A stretch of DNA of 10,417 nucleotides, from positions 1 through 10,417 of the forward strand of contig JAEDEQ010000059.1 of NCBI GenBank assembly GCA_016293225.1, written 5' to 3'. Positions within the stretch are counted from its first letter, which is position 1. Each line of letters opens with the position of its first letter. Origin of the DNA: Clostridiaceae bacterium (GTDB taxonomy: Bacteria; Bacillota; Clostridia; Oscillospirales; Acutalibacteraceae). Below are positions 1 through 6,220 of this stretch, piece by piece. The position numbers were made by a program, and so were the translations under genes. The notes below the pieces were generated by a model that was not told the DNA's origin, did not search any database, and worked only from the letters and a program-made list of their open reading frames with translations.

Positions 1-87
1 TTAGGGATATGCGTACAAAAAAATCTGTATGGGTTAATTTTGGGGGAAGTTGGGTATCACGTCCCCCTCGAAGCTCTGAAAAGCACA

Positions 88-122
88 AAAAATCCCGCCC
101 GCAAAATGCGGACGGGATTTTT
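88..122 (-). terminator. Rho-independent terminator of the tRNA-Gln gene
   Basis: Two 15-base arms (88-102 and 108-122) flank a 5-base loop. The only non-Watson-Crick position becomes a G-U pair in minus-strand RNA but would be a C-A mismatch in plus-strand RNA, so the hairpin is built for minus-strand transcription. The arms are rich in C and G next to the loop and end in A/T runs, which supply the U tract (complement of the A run at 87-92). The stem starts on the final A of the encoded CCA of the tRNA, so the hairpin abuts the tRNA end directly. Confidence 0.9.
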
Positions 123-195
123 GGCAGAGGTATAAGGATTCGAACCTTAAATGACGGAGTCAGAGTCCGGAGTGTTACCGTTACACTATACCTCT
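122..195 (-). tRNA. tRNA-Gln, anticodon CUG
   Basis: The 74-base minus-strand sequence folds as a complete cloverleaf. It has a 7-bp acceptor stem (AGAGGTA with TACCTCT), T8/A9, a 4-bp D stem (GTGT/ACAC) with GG in the loop, an anticodon loop CTCTGAC giving anticodon CTG, a T stem TAAGG/CCTTA around TTCGAAT, discriminator G73, and an encoded CCA. The anticodon arm matches the familiar glutamine tRNA pattern CCGGA-loop-TCCG, so it should read CAG codons. One oddity is the first anticodon-stem pair (27-43), which is a C-U mismatch where C-G is usual. It is a single-gene unit with its own promoter and terminator. The isotype is clear; whether this is the only Gln(CUG) copy cannot be known from this window. 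Confidence 0.96.
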
Positions 196-237
196 ATATA
201 AACATTTCATTTCTTACTCTTCGCAAGAACAAGTGGT

Positions 238-266
238 ATTATACACACCGAAACAGAAAAAGTCAA
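238..266 (-). promoter_or_regulatory. Sigma-A type promoter of tRNA-Gln
   Basis: On the minus strand the -35 box is TTGACT (261-266) and the -10 box is TATAAT (238-243), with a 17-base spacer. The start point should fall near 231, leaving a leader of about 35 bases before the mature tRNA at 195. Directly upstream of the -35 box (about 267-290) is an A/T-rich stretch that could act as an UP element, as is common for stable-RNA promoters. The match to consensus is seen directly; activity is inferred. Confidence 0.9.
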
Positions 267-334
267 GCCTTTTGCAAAAAATATTTTATTTGTGTTTTCT
301 GTTTTTTTGATAGAGAAGTCAAATTTACATTAAA

Positions 335-365
335 GCGAAAGGAGACGAAAGCCGTCCCCCTTCGC
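335..365 (-). terminator. Hairpin ending the cvpA-pgsA-clpE unit
   Basis: A 13-base inverted repeat (335-347 and 353-365) with a 5-base loop starts 9 bases after the clpE stop codon. In minus-strand RNA all 13 positions pair (11 Watson-Crick, 2 G-U); read from the plus strand the same two positions would be C-A mismatches. The run after the stem is short (TTT, then AATG), so the U tract is weak. It may be an intrinsic terminator of moderate strength or a 3' end stabilised by the hairpin. Confidence 0.7.
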
Positions 366-374
366 CGATAAAAA

Positions 375-2696
375 TCAAAGGTACTTCATTTCCAATTTGT
401 TCTCATTGACTTCAATACTTATTGCACTTATGCTTTCTTCATAATTATCAATAATTATTGAGGCAATTTTGTCTTCAATCTCTTTTCTGATAATGTTGCG
501 CAGGTCACGCGCACCGCGCTTTCCGCCAACAGCCTTTTTTGCAAGATAGGCAGGCACGGCGTCCGTCCATGAAAGCTCAATAGGCTTTTCTCTGAGCGAC
601 TCTTGCAGCTCCTTAAGAAGCAGAACAGAAATCTTTTCATAGTCGTTTTCAGTAAGAGAGTTGAAAACAGCAATCTCATCAACACGACCCAAAAACTCCG
701 GTCGCAGGAAATCCGACAGCGCTTTTGTAATGCGTTCCTTTGTTGCCTCGCCCTTATCCTTGCCGAAGCCGAGCGCACCGTTTTTCTGCTCGCTGCCGGC
801 ATTCGACGTCATTACGATGATTGTGTTTTCAAAGTTGACAGTTCTTCCCTGCGCGTCTGTTATGCGTCCCTCGTCAAGAATCTGAAGAAGAATGTTCATA
901 ACATCAGGATGCGCTTTTTCAATCTCGTCAAACAGAATAACCGAATACGGCTTTCTTCTGACCTTTTCGGTAAGCTGACCGGCTTCGTCATAGCCGACAT
1001 AGCCCGGAGGTGAACCGATGATCCTTGAAACACTGTGCTTTTCCATAAACTCGGACATATCAAGACGAATGAGCGTCTCCGGCGTATTAAAAAGCTCTTT
1101 GGCAATCTGTTTAACAAGCTCGGTTTTTCCGACTCCCGTGGGGCCGACAAAGATGAAGGACGCAGGTCTGCGCCTTGGGCTTATCTGCACGCGGCTTCTT
1201 CTTATCGCCGCCGCAATGGCTTCAACAGCTTCGTCCTGGCCGATTATCCGCTCTTTAAGCGTTGCTTCAAGATTTGCAAGCCGCTTCAAATCGCTTTCAA
1301 TGACCTTGCTTGCGGGAATACCGGTCCAAAGCTCAATAACCTTGGCAATGTCCTCCTCTTTAACGGCATTGTCGGAGGCTTTTTCGGCAAGCTCCTTCTG
1401 CTCGTCTTCACACTTGACAATCTCCGACTTGATGTTTGCAATAGCTTCGTAATCAACGTTCTCGGTCTGAGCGTAAAGCTCCTCTTCGTCAAGCTTCAGA
1501 TCTTCCAGCTTCTGCTCGTTAAGCTGATAATCGCTTATGGCCTTGTTCCTGAGGTTTGCGCAGGTGCAGGCCTCATCAAGCAGGTCAATGGCCTTATCGG
1601 GTAAAAACCTGTCGGTTATATACCTTTCCGAGAGAATAACCGTTCTTTTAACAAGCGCGTCTGAAATGCGGACGCGGTGATAATTTTCATAATAGCTCTT
1701 GATACCGAGGAGAATTTCCGTTGCGTCCTCAATTGAGGGTTCCTCAACCTTAACGGGCTGGAAGCGCCTTTCAAGTGCTGCGTCCTTTTCAATGTTCTTT
1801 CTGTATTCAGTGAACGTTGTTGCACCTATAACCTGAATTTCTCCTCGCGAGAGCGCAGGCTTAAGAATGTTTGCGGCATTCATTGAACCCTCGGCGTCAC
1901 CGGTTCCGACAAGATTATGCACCTCGTCAATAAAAAGAATGATATTGCCGTTGGCCTTGACCTCGTCAACAAGATTCTTGATTCTGCTTTCAAACTGACC
2001 GCGGAACTGAGTTCCGGCAACAAGAGCGGTAAGATCAAGCAGGTGTATTTCCTTGTCTGCAAGCCTTGCGGGAACTTCGCCGCGGGCAATTTTCAGCGCA
2101 AGACCCTCCGCGATGGCTGTTTTACCAACGCCGGGTTCACCGATAAGGCAGGGATTGTTCTTTGAACGGCGGCAAAGGATCTGGATAACCCTTGCAATCT
2201 CCTTGTTTCTGCCGATTATATTGTCAATTTTACCCTCTCTTGCCCTGGCAGTAAGGTCGGTGCAGTAAAGGGTGAGGAACTTGCGCTTTTTGGCGGCGGC
2301 CTTGCGCTGCTTGCGCGTAAGCTTTTCGCCGGACGGCGCGGCGGACTGAACAGGTTTGGCTTCCTTTTCGCCGGACGGCTGCTGCATATTCATAAGTCCG
2401 TTCTGAAGGTCTCCGAGAAGCCCCTGCAAGAACGGAACGGTCGGCGAACCTCCTGCTTCAAAACCGCCCTCCTCATCGTCGGATTCCGGGAACATACTGC
2501 TGAACTGCTCCGAGAGTGAGTCAACGTCCTCCTCCGTGATGCCCATGCTGTCCATCATCTGCTTGATAGGGCCGATGTTCATCTCCATTGCACATTGAAG
2601 GCAGAGTCCCTCCGGAACGGTTTTTCCGTCGATAATTTTTGAAATAAAAATTACGGCAGGTCGTTTTTTACATCTGCTGCAAATAACTTTTTTCAT
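375..2696 (-). CDS. clpE: ClpE-like AAA+ unfoldase with N-terminal zinc finger (Clp protease ATP-binding subunit)
   Basis: This is a 773-residue class 1 Clp/Hsp100 ATPase expected to unfold substrates and feed them to ClpP in the cytoplasm. A zinc-finger module holds Cys6, Cys9, Cys32 and Cys35, the ClpE hallmark, instead of the double N domain of ClpC. A charged linker follows (about 36-140). AAA-1 has Walker A GEPGVGKT (186-193), Walker B Asp257/Glu258, pore residue Phe231 and arginine fingers 310/311. A Glu/Lys-rich coiled segment (about 385-440) sits where ClpE/ClpC carry their middle domain. AAA-2 has Walker A GPTGVGKT (518-525), Walker B Asp590/Glu591, pore Tyr566, Arg671 and sensor-2 Arg730. 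The LGF tripeptide (642-644) sits where the ClpP-docking loop belongs, so ClpP pairing is likely. The start has GAGGAG six bases upstream. It lies 77 bases after pgsA; I see no clear promoter, CIRCE or CtsR site in that gap. ClpC is the alternative name, but the finger favours ClpE. Confidence 0.93.
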   Translation of the reverse strand: MKKVICSRCKKRPAVIFISKIIDGKTVPEGLCLQCAMEMNIGPIKQMMDSMGITEEDVDSLSEQFSSMFPESDDEEGGFEAGGSPTVPFLQGLLGDLQNGLMNMQQPSGEKEAKPVQSAAPSGEKLTRKQRKAAAKKRKFLTLYCTDLTARAREGKIDNIIGRNKEIARVIQILCRRSKNNPCLIGEPGVGKTAIAEGLALKIARGEVPARLADKEIHLLDLTALVAGTQFRGQFESRIKNLVDEVKANGNIILFIDEVHNLVGTGDAEGSMNAANILKPALSRGEIQVIGATTFTEYRKNIEKDAALERRFQPVKVEEPSIEDATEILLGIKSYYENYHRVRISDALVKRTVILSERYITDRFLPDKAIDLLDEACTCANLRNKAISDYQLNEQKLEDLKLDEEELYAQTENVDYEAIANIKSEIVKCEDEQKELAEKASDNAVKEEDIAKVIELWTGIPASKVIESDLKRLANLEATLKERIIGQDEAVEAIAAAIRRSRVQISPRRRPASFIFVGPTGVGKTELVKQIAKELFNTPETLIRLDMSEFMEKHSVSRIIGSPPGYVGYDEAGQLTEKVRRKPYSVILFDEIEKAHPDVMNILLQILDEGRITDAQGRTVNFENTIIVMTSNAGSEQKNGALGFGKDKGEATKERITKALSDFLRPEFLGRVDEIAVFNSLTENDYEKISVLLLKELQESLREKPIELSWTDAVPAYLAKKAVGGKRGARDLRNIIRKEIEDKIASIIIDNYEESISAISIEVNENKLEMKYL

Positions 2697-2773
2697 GTGA
2701 TACTCCTCGATAAGTGCATTTAAAAAACAAAATACGGACTAAACTTTGTTATCCGCTGTTGACAGAACACGGC

Positions 2774-3409
2774 TCACTTGACATTACTTTGTGCTTTCTT
2801 TTCTCTGAAGTGGTCGCGGAACTGTCTGTAAGTTTCAGGCATATAGCTTGCAAACGCAACAACGCAGGTGCAGGCGGCAATTACTACAAGTATACCTGTC
2901 AGAATATCAGGCATTTTCCATACGTTTGTGAGAACGCCGACTTCCGGGCCGAAAGCAATTATAAGTATCATAACGCCGTAAAACGTGAACGTTGCAACCT
3001 TGCCGGGCATTTCGGCGGCTCCGGGACGAATGTTCATAAGAAGCATTACAAGTCCGCCAAGAACCATTATGCCCTCTTTAACAAGGAAAACAAGGAAAAC
3101 CCAGCCGAAAGCATTGATAGTGGTGTTTTCCGCTTTTCTGAAGCTGATGAACAAGATGATTGCTATTGTTATCTGAGTGAGCTTATCGGCAACGGGATCA
3201 AGAATTTTTCCAAGGGCGCTGACCTGGTTGAATCTGCGCGCAATTTTTCCGTCAAAAAGATCCGTAAGACCCGAAACAGCAAGAATTGCTATTGCCAAAA
3301 GCTGATTGCCGTTGAGATACATCACGGCAAATACGGGTATAAGCGCAATACGGATAACCGAAAGAAGATTCGGTATTGTAAAACAGCCTTTAAATAAATC
3401 TTTTACCAT
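2774..3409 (-). CDS. pgsA: CDP-alcohol phosphatidyltransferase, probably phosphatidylglycerophosphate synthase
   Basis: This is an integral membrane enzyme of 211 residues. The full CDP-alcohol phosphatidyltransferase signature D-x2-D-G-x2-A-R-x8-G-x3-D-x3-D is present: Asp50, Asp53, Gly54, Ala57, Arg58, Gly67, Asp71 and Asp75. The aspartates bind the metal ions and the CDP-diacylglycerol pyrophosphate. Hydrophobic segments fit the six-helix fold, with the motif following the second. The N-terminal TIPNLLSVIR resembles PgsA proteins, which join CDP-diacylglycerol to glycerol-3-phosphate, the first step to phosphatidylglycerol. A CDP-alcohol type cardiolipin synthase has the same motif and cannot be excluded. 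The start is an ATG preceded by GGGAGGGG about 9 bases upstream. It follows cvpA by 22 bases, so it should share the promoter at 4176-4204. Confidence 0.88.
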   Translation of the reverse strand: MVKDLFKGCFTIPNLLSVIRIALIPVFAVMYLNGNQLLAIAILAVSGLTDLFDGKIARRFNQVSALGKILDPVADKLTQITIAIILFISFRKAENTTINAFGWVFLVFLVKEGIMVLGGLVMLLMNIRPGAAEMPGKVATFTFYGVMILIIAFGPEVGVLTNVWKMPDILTGILVVIAACTCVVAFASYMPETYRQFRDHFREKKAQSNVK

Positions 3410-3431
3410 AAATGTTACCCCTCCCTGACAA

Positions 3432-4142
3432 TCAAGCCGGAATATAGCCGCTGATTGATTTTAAAAGTCCTTTTACTGTTTCTATTATGTGTGAATTATT
3501 TGCCGCTTCAATAAATTTTTCGTTGCCGGTAAGTCCTGCGATAACGCCGACAAGCAGAGCGGCAATAATCACAACAAGAATACCCTTGACTGCGCCGAGC
3601 ACAAAGCCGAGGCCGGAATTTATCTGCTTGATTGCGGGAAGCTTTTTGATAACCTTATCAAGAAGTCTGACAACAAACTTCAGCACAATGGAGAAAACTA
3701 TTGTCAGAGCAACAAACAGAATTGTTCTGATAACAGCGGTTCCTATCGGCTCGGCAATGTTTGTCATAATATTTTTGACAAGATTTTCACCGGATACCTC
3801 AGCATTTGTAACCTGCTGAGCAAGCTGCTCCTTATTGATTCCGATAAGCTCCATAACACCGGAAAAGGAATCGGGTATGGAGTCTATTGCAGAGCTGATC
3901 TGAGCGGAATAATCGGCCGAGGCAGCACTCCCGAGCGAGGAGGTCACCCTCTCTCGTATATACTGCTCGAAATACTGAGAATAAATCTTCGGGGCAAAGG
4001 TTGAAGAACCGATCTTCGCCGCAACAAAGGAAATAACATAGCCGGCAAGATCGAACAGCGTTGCAAAAAATCCGCGCTTTGCGGCAACAACCGCAACGAG
4101 AACCAATACACCGACAAGAAGGATATCAATAATATAAGACAT
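3432..4142 (-). CDS. cvpA: CvpA family membrane protein
   Basis: This is a 236-residue polytopic membrane protein. Predicted helices lie at about 5-22, 27-43, 132-160 and 176-204. A hydrophilic region (about 45-130) lies between the second and third, longer than in the minimal CvpA of about 160 residues. The arrangement of an N-terminal 'IDI' helix followed by KRGF, and a later LPAIKQINSGLGFVLGAVKG stretch, matches the CvpA (colicin V production) family. The biochemical role of CvpA is not established; in other bacteria it is tied to envelope integrity. ATG is chosen with GGGAGG about 6 bases upstream. It is first in the unit cvpA-pgsA-clpE, right after a near-consensus promoter. Family assignment is fairly firm; function is not. 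Confidence 0.85.
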   Translation of the reverse strand: MSYIIDILLVGVLVLVAVVAAKRGFFATLFDLAGYVISFVAAKIGSSTFAPKIYSQYFEQYIRERVTSSLGSAASADYSAQISSAIDSIPDSFSGVMELIGINKEQLAQQVTNAEVSGENLVKNIMTNIAEPIGTAVIRTILFVALTIVFSIVLKFVVRLLDKVIKKLPAIKQINSGLGFVLGAVKGILVVIIAALLVGVIAGLTGNEKFIEAANNSHIIETVKGLLKSISGYIPA

Positions 4143-4171
4143 TTTTGTCCTCCCATCAACTTGTTGCTTTC

Positions 4172-4195
4172 ACCGATTATAGCACACAAATCGGT
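4172..4195. promoter_or_regulatory. Inverted repeat over the cvpA promoter, possible operator
   Basis: ACCGATT (4172-4178) and AATCGGT (4189-4195) are perfect 7-base inverted arms separated by 10 bases. The symmetry extends imperfectly outward (8 of 10 positions). The right-hand (minus-strand upstream) arm sits in the spacer near the -35 box and the other arm overlaps the -10 box. A dimeric repressor bound here would block RNA polymerase. The symmetry is seen directly; a regulator is inferred, and none is encoded in the window. Confidence 0.4.
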
Positions 4196-4204
4196 AATAG
4201 ACAA
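4176..4204 (-). promoter_or_regulatory. Sigma-A type promoter of the cvpA-pgsA-clpE unit
   Basis: On the minus strand TTGTCT (4199-4204) and TATAAT (4176-4181) are separated by 17 bases. The start point should lie near 4169, giving a leader of roughly 25-30 bases before the cvpA ATG at 4142 with its GGGAGG. It sits in the 114-base gap after the DUF5711-like gene, the longest gap between protein genes here, so it probably separates two transcription units. I see no strong intrinsic terminator in 4205-4256, so read-through from the upstream operon is possible. Confidence 0.88.
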
Positions 4205-4256
4205 CAGCAATTTGATATTTTTATAATAATCAGCGTATCATTACCGCAAAAAACCG

Positions 4257-5459
4257 TCAGCCCTTATAAAGCGTGTTGAGAGAATAATAGTATATCCTGC
4301 CCGAAGCAACGGTTATGCCGAGTCCGGCGGCTTCAAGATTGACTCTTTTGCTCTCATTTCCGAATGAATTGATGCAGATTATCTGCGAGTCGGTAAGCAG
4401 ATACGCCCTTTTTCCGGAGCAAAAAATGTCGGAAACCTTGCTTTCGGTCTCGTAGACATATGCCACCGAGCCGCCGGGCGAAAAGCACTTCAGTTCGCAG
4501 CCGCTGAACGAGCCGAATTTTGCGGTCAGGGTAACGCGGTATCCGCTTTTGTCGGTGTAGGAATCAAGAAGAGTTGACGTATACTTATCGTTCAAAACAA
4601 CCGGCTCGTCTTTTCCCGGGTCAAGGATAAGATTGGCGTTGTTACAAAGCAGACCGAGTCTGCCCGAAGAAACAAAGCATATGTTCACGGCGGCGGAGCC
4701 TTTAACGGTATGCTCCCACTCCGTTTTGTCAGAATAAATATCAAGCAGATACACTTTTGTTTCAATCTCACCCTCGGACGCGGAAAGAGCCGCGCAGGCA
4801 AGCTTGCGCCCGTTTGAGGCAATGTCTATTGAAACAATGTGGTCTTTCATGCATGCCCAGCTGAATTTTTCCCTGCCCCTTTTGTCATAATAGGTGAGAA
4901 TGCAGGCGGCCTCACTGCTCCTTGAGGCGATGGCGTAGCTTCCGTCGCCGGCGATTTGCGCTGTGATTATCTGAGCAGAGTCAAGGCTTTTTGCGGAATA
5001 AATAATCCTGCTTTTGGAAACTATCAGGTATTTTCCGCTCATTCGGTCAAACACAATTCCGTATTTTCCGCTCGTTTTGATAACCGGCTGAGAATAATTC
5101 AGAACCTCGGAAAACTTCAGCTTGCCTGATGATGAAATGCAGTACAGCATTTCGTTTGTCAAAACATATATGCTTGAGTCAACAGCCTCAATGTCAACAA
5201 TATTGCTGCTCGGAAACGAAAGAGGAAAGCCCGAACCGCTCTGCGACACCTCATTGCCGCCGTTCGGCGAAGCAGAGTCAGGCTGCTCGTTGCGGTCAAC
5301 CGTCTGAACGGTTGTTTCACTTTCGGTCTTTCCGGCATTCGGAGCGAATTTTGCGGCAAGCACTGCGGCCGAAGCAATAATCACGGTCAGCACCAGAACA
5401 ACCGCAATACTTCTGAAATTTGCTTTTCTTTTAACTTTTTCAACGCTCTTGTTCCCCAC
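4257..5459 (-). CDS. DUF5711-like membrane-anchored predicted beta-propeller protein, function unknown
   Basis: This protein of 400 residues has a basic N-terminus (1-16), one transmembrane helix (about 17-37), a Ser/Thr/Asn/Gln-rich linker (about 41-77), and a long beta-rich region to the C-terminus. There is no lipobox and no obvious cleavage site, so the helix probably anchors it with the large domain outside the cell. Short recurring strand-turn units (such as YCISSSGKLKF, YDKRGREKFSW, LKCFSPGGSVAYVY and ICINSFGNES) look like PQQ/WD40-type propeller blades. The layout resembles the DUF5711 family of Firmicutes, recalled rather than searched. No catalytic motif is visible. The start is GTG at 5457-5459, backed by GGAGGTGA. 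Its first 20 bases overlap the end of truA, suggesting translational coupling. It may sense or scaffold at the envelope, but that is only a guess. Confidence 0.8.
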   Translation of the reverse strand: MGNKSVEKVKRKANFRSIAVVLVLTVIIASAAVLAAKFAPNAGKTESETTVQTVDRNEQPDSASPNGGNEVSQSGSGFPLSFPSSNIVDIEAVDSSIYVLTNEMLYCISSSGKLKFSEVLNYSQPVIKTSGKYGIVFDRMSGKYLIVSKSRIIYSAKSLDSAQIITAQIAGDGSYAIASRSSEAACILTYYDKRGREKFSWACMKDHIVSIDIASNGRKLACAALSASEGEIETKVYLLDIYSDKTEWEHTVKGSAAVNICFVSSGRLGLLCNNANLILDPGKDEPVVLNDKYTSTLLDSYTDKSGYRVTLTAKFGSFSGCELKCFSPGGSVAYVYETESKVSDIFCSGKRAYLLTDSQIICINSFGNESKRVNLEAAGLGITVASGRIYYYSLNTLYKG

Positions 5460-6210
5460 TCAGCCTCACCTCCGGATAAAAAACTTTATTGAGATATAAA
5501 CCGTCCGCTTTGGCGGTGACGCCGGCAAAAGAACGGTCCTTTGACTCGATTATTTTTCCGATTGAATCTTTTTTAATATTGCCTTCGCTGATTGAAAGCA
5601 GAGTTCCTGCCATGATGCGAACCATGTTATATAAAAATCCGTCGCCCCGGACGTAAAAAACAACAAGGTCATTTTCTCTTTTTACTCCGCAGTCAAAAAC
5701 AGTCCGCACTGTGGTTTTAACCGTGGCTCCGCTTGCGCAGAAGGCTTTAAAATCGTGCGTTCCGATGAATTGCTTTGCCTGCCCGTTCAAAAAATCGCAG
5801 TCAAGAAAGAACGGGTAATGAAGCGCATATTTTTCAAGGAAAGGATTCCTTGCTTTTGCGTTCCAGATTTTATAAATGTATTCTTTTCCCAGGCAATCAT
5901 ACCTTGCATGAAAGCTTTCCGGAACGTCCTCGCAGCCTGTTACGGCAACGCTCTGCGGCAGCACGGCGTTAAGTCCGCGCAGAAGCTTTTCGCACTCCCG
6001 GTCGCTTTCGGTTCTGAAGTTGCAGCAGAACATATTGGCGTGAACTCCCGCGTCGGTACGGCTGCACGAAACAGGCTTTATCTCCTCGCCGAGTATACGC
6101 TTTGCGGCATTTTTCAGCTCGCCCTCAACAGTACAAAGCCCGGGCTGAAGCTGATAGCCGTGGAATTTGCTGCCGTCATACATCAGCGTAAGTTTAATGT
6201 TTCTCATCAT
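5440..6210 (-). CDS. truA: tRNA pseudouridine(38-40) synthase TruA
   Basis: This enzyme converts uridines 38-40 in the anticodon arm of many tRNAs to pseudouridine in the cytoplasm. The catalytic aspartate is in SRTDAGVHA (residue 53 from the start used here). Other family segments are the opening LTLMYDGSKFHGYQ, FHARYDCLGKEYIYKI, and the C-terminal GDGFLYNMVRIMAGTLL. The length of 256 residues is normal. The reading frame extends to a TTG at 6222, but GAGG at 6217-6220 sits 6 bases before the ATG at 6210, and TruA proteins usually begin at the MRNIKL-type sequence, so 6210 (or the adjacent ATG at 6207) is preferred. It follows ecfT by 8 bases; ecfA1-ecfA2-ecfT-truA is a conserved Firmicutes order. 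Confidence 0.95.
   Translation of the reverse strand: MMRNIKLTLMYDGSKFHGYQLQPGLCTVEGELKNAAKRILGEEIKPVSCSRTDAGVHANMFCCNFRTESDRECEKLLRGLNAVLPQSVAVTGCEDVPESFHARYDCLGKEYIYKIWNAKARNPFLEKYALHYPFFLDCDFLNGQAKQFIGTHDFKAFCASGATVKTTVRTVFDCGVKRENDLVVFYVRGDGFLYNMVRIMAGTLLSISEGNIKKDSIGKIIESKDRSFAGVTAKADGLYLNKVFYPEVRLSGEQER
5466..5473 (-). promoter_or_regulatory. Ribosome binding site fixing the GTG start of the DUF5711-like gene
   Basis: The minus strand reads GGAGGTGA, a long match to the anti-Shine-Dalgarno sequence. Its GGAGG core lies 9 bases before the GTG at 5459. It is inside truA coding sequence, so ribosomes finishing truA pass over it. It supports GTG rather than a later ATG as the start. Confidence 0.75.
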
Positions 6211-6216
6211 GTATAA

Positions 6217-6220
6217 CCTC
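6217..6220 (-). promoter_or_regulatory. Ribosome binding site deciding the truA start
   Basis: GAGG on the minus strand lies 6 bases before the ATG at 6210 and 9 before the ATG at 6207. It overlaps the ecfT stop codon (6219-6221). The upstream in-frame TTG (6220-6222) overlaps this element itself, which argues against that start. Confidence 0.6.

Noticed and set aside
42..67. 6-base inverted repeat (GGGGGA/TCCCCC) with a 14-base loop near the left edge
   Set aside because: Short stem, long loop, no U tract on either strand. Nothing else recognisable is seen in 1-87.
122..140. tRNA-Gln 3' end as an integration (att) site
   Set aside because: tRNA 3' ends are common targets, but there is no second copy of this sequence, no integrase and no mobile-element gene in the window.
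9..371. 120-codon open frame on the plus strand
   Set aside because: It runs through both hairpins and the antisense of the tRNA and its promoter; chance frame.
1035..1604. 189-codon open frame on the plus strand opposite clpE
   Set aside because: Antisense shadow of the conserved AAA modules; no independent support.
2759..2783. Two plus-strand TTGACA hexamers (2759-2764 and 2778-2783), read as TGTCAA direct repeats upstream of clpE
   Set aside because: As plus-strand -35 boxes they lack -10 partners. As CtsR sites they have the wrong sequence and spacing (13 bases between repeats), and the second lies inside pgsA.
2714..3397. 227-codon open frame on the plus strand opposite pgsA
   Set aside because: It is the antisense shadow of pgsA, whose catalytic motif is complete. 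The translation is rich in Lys, Asn, Tyr and Cys without family features.
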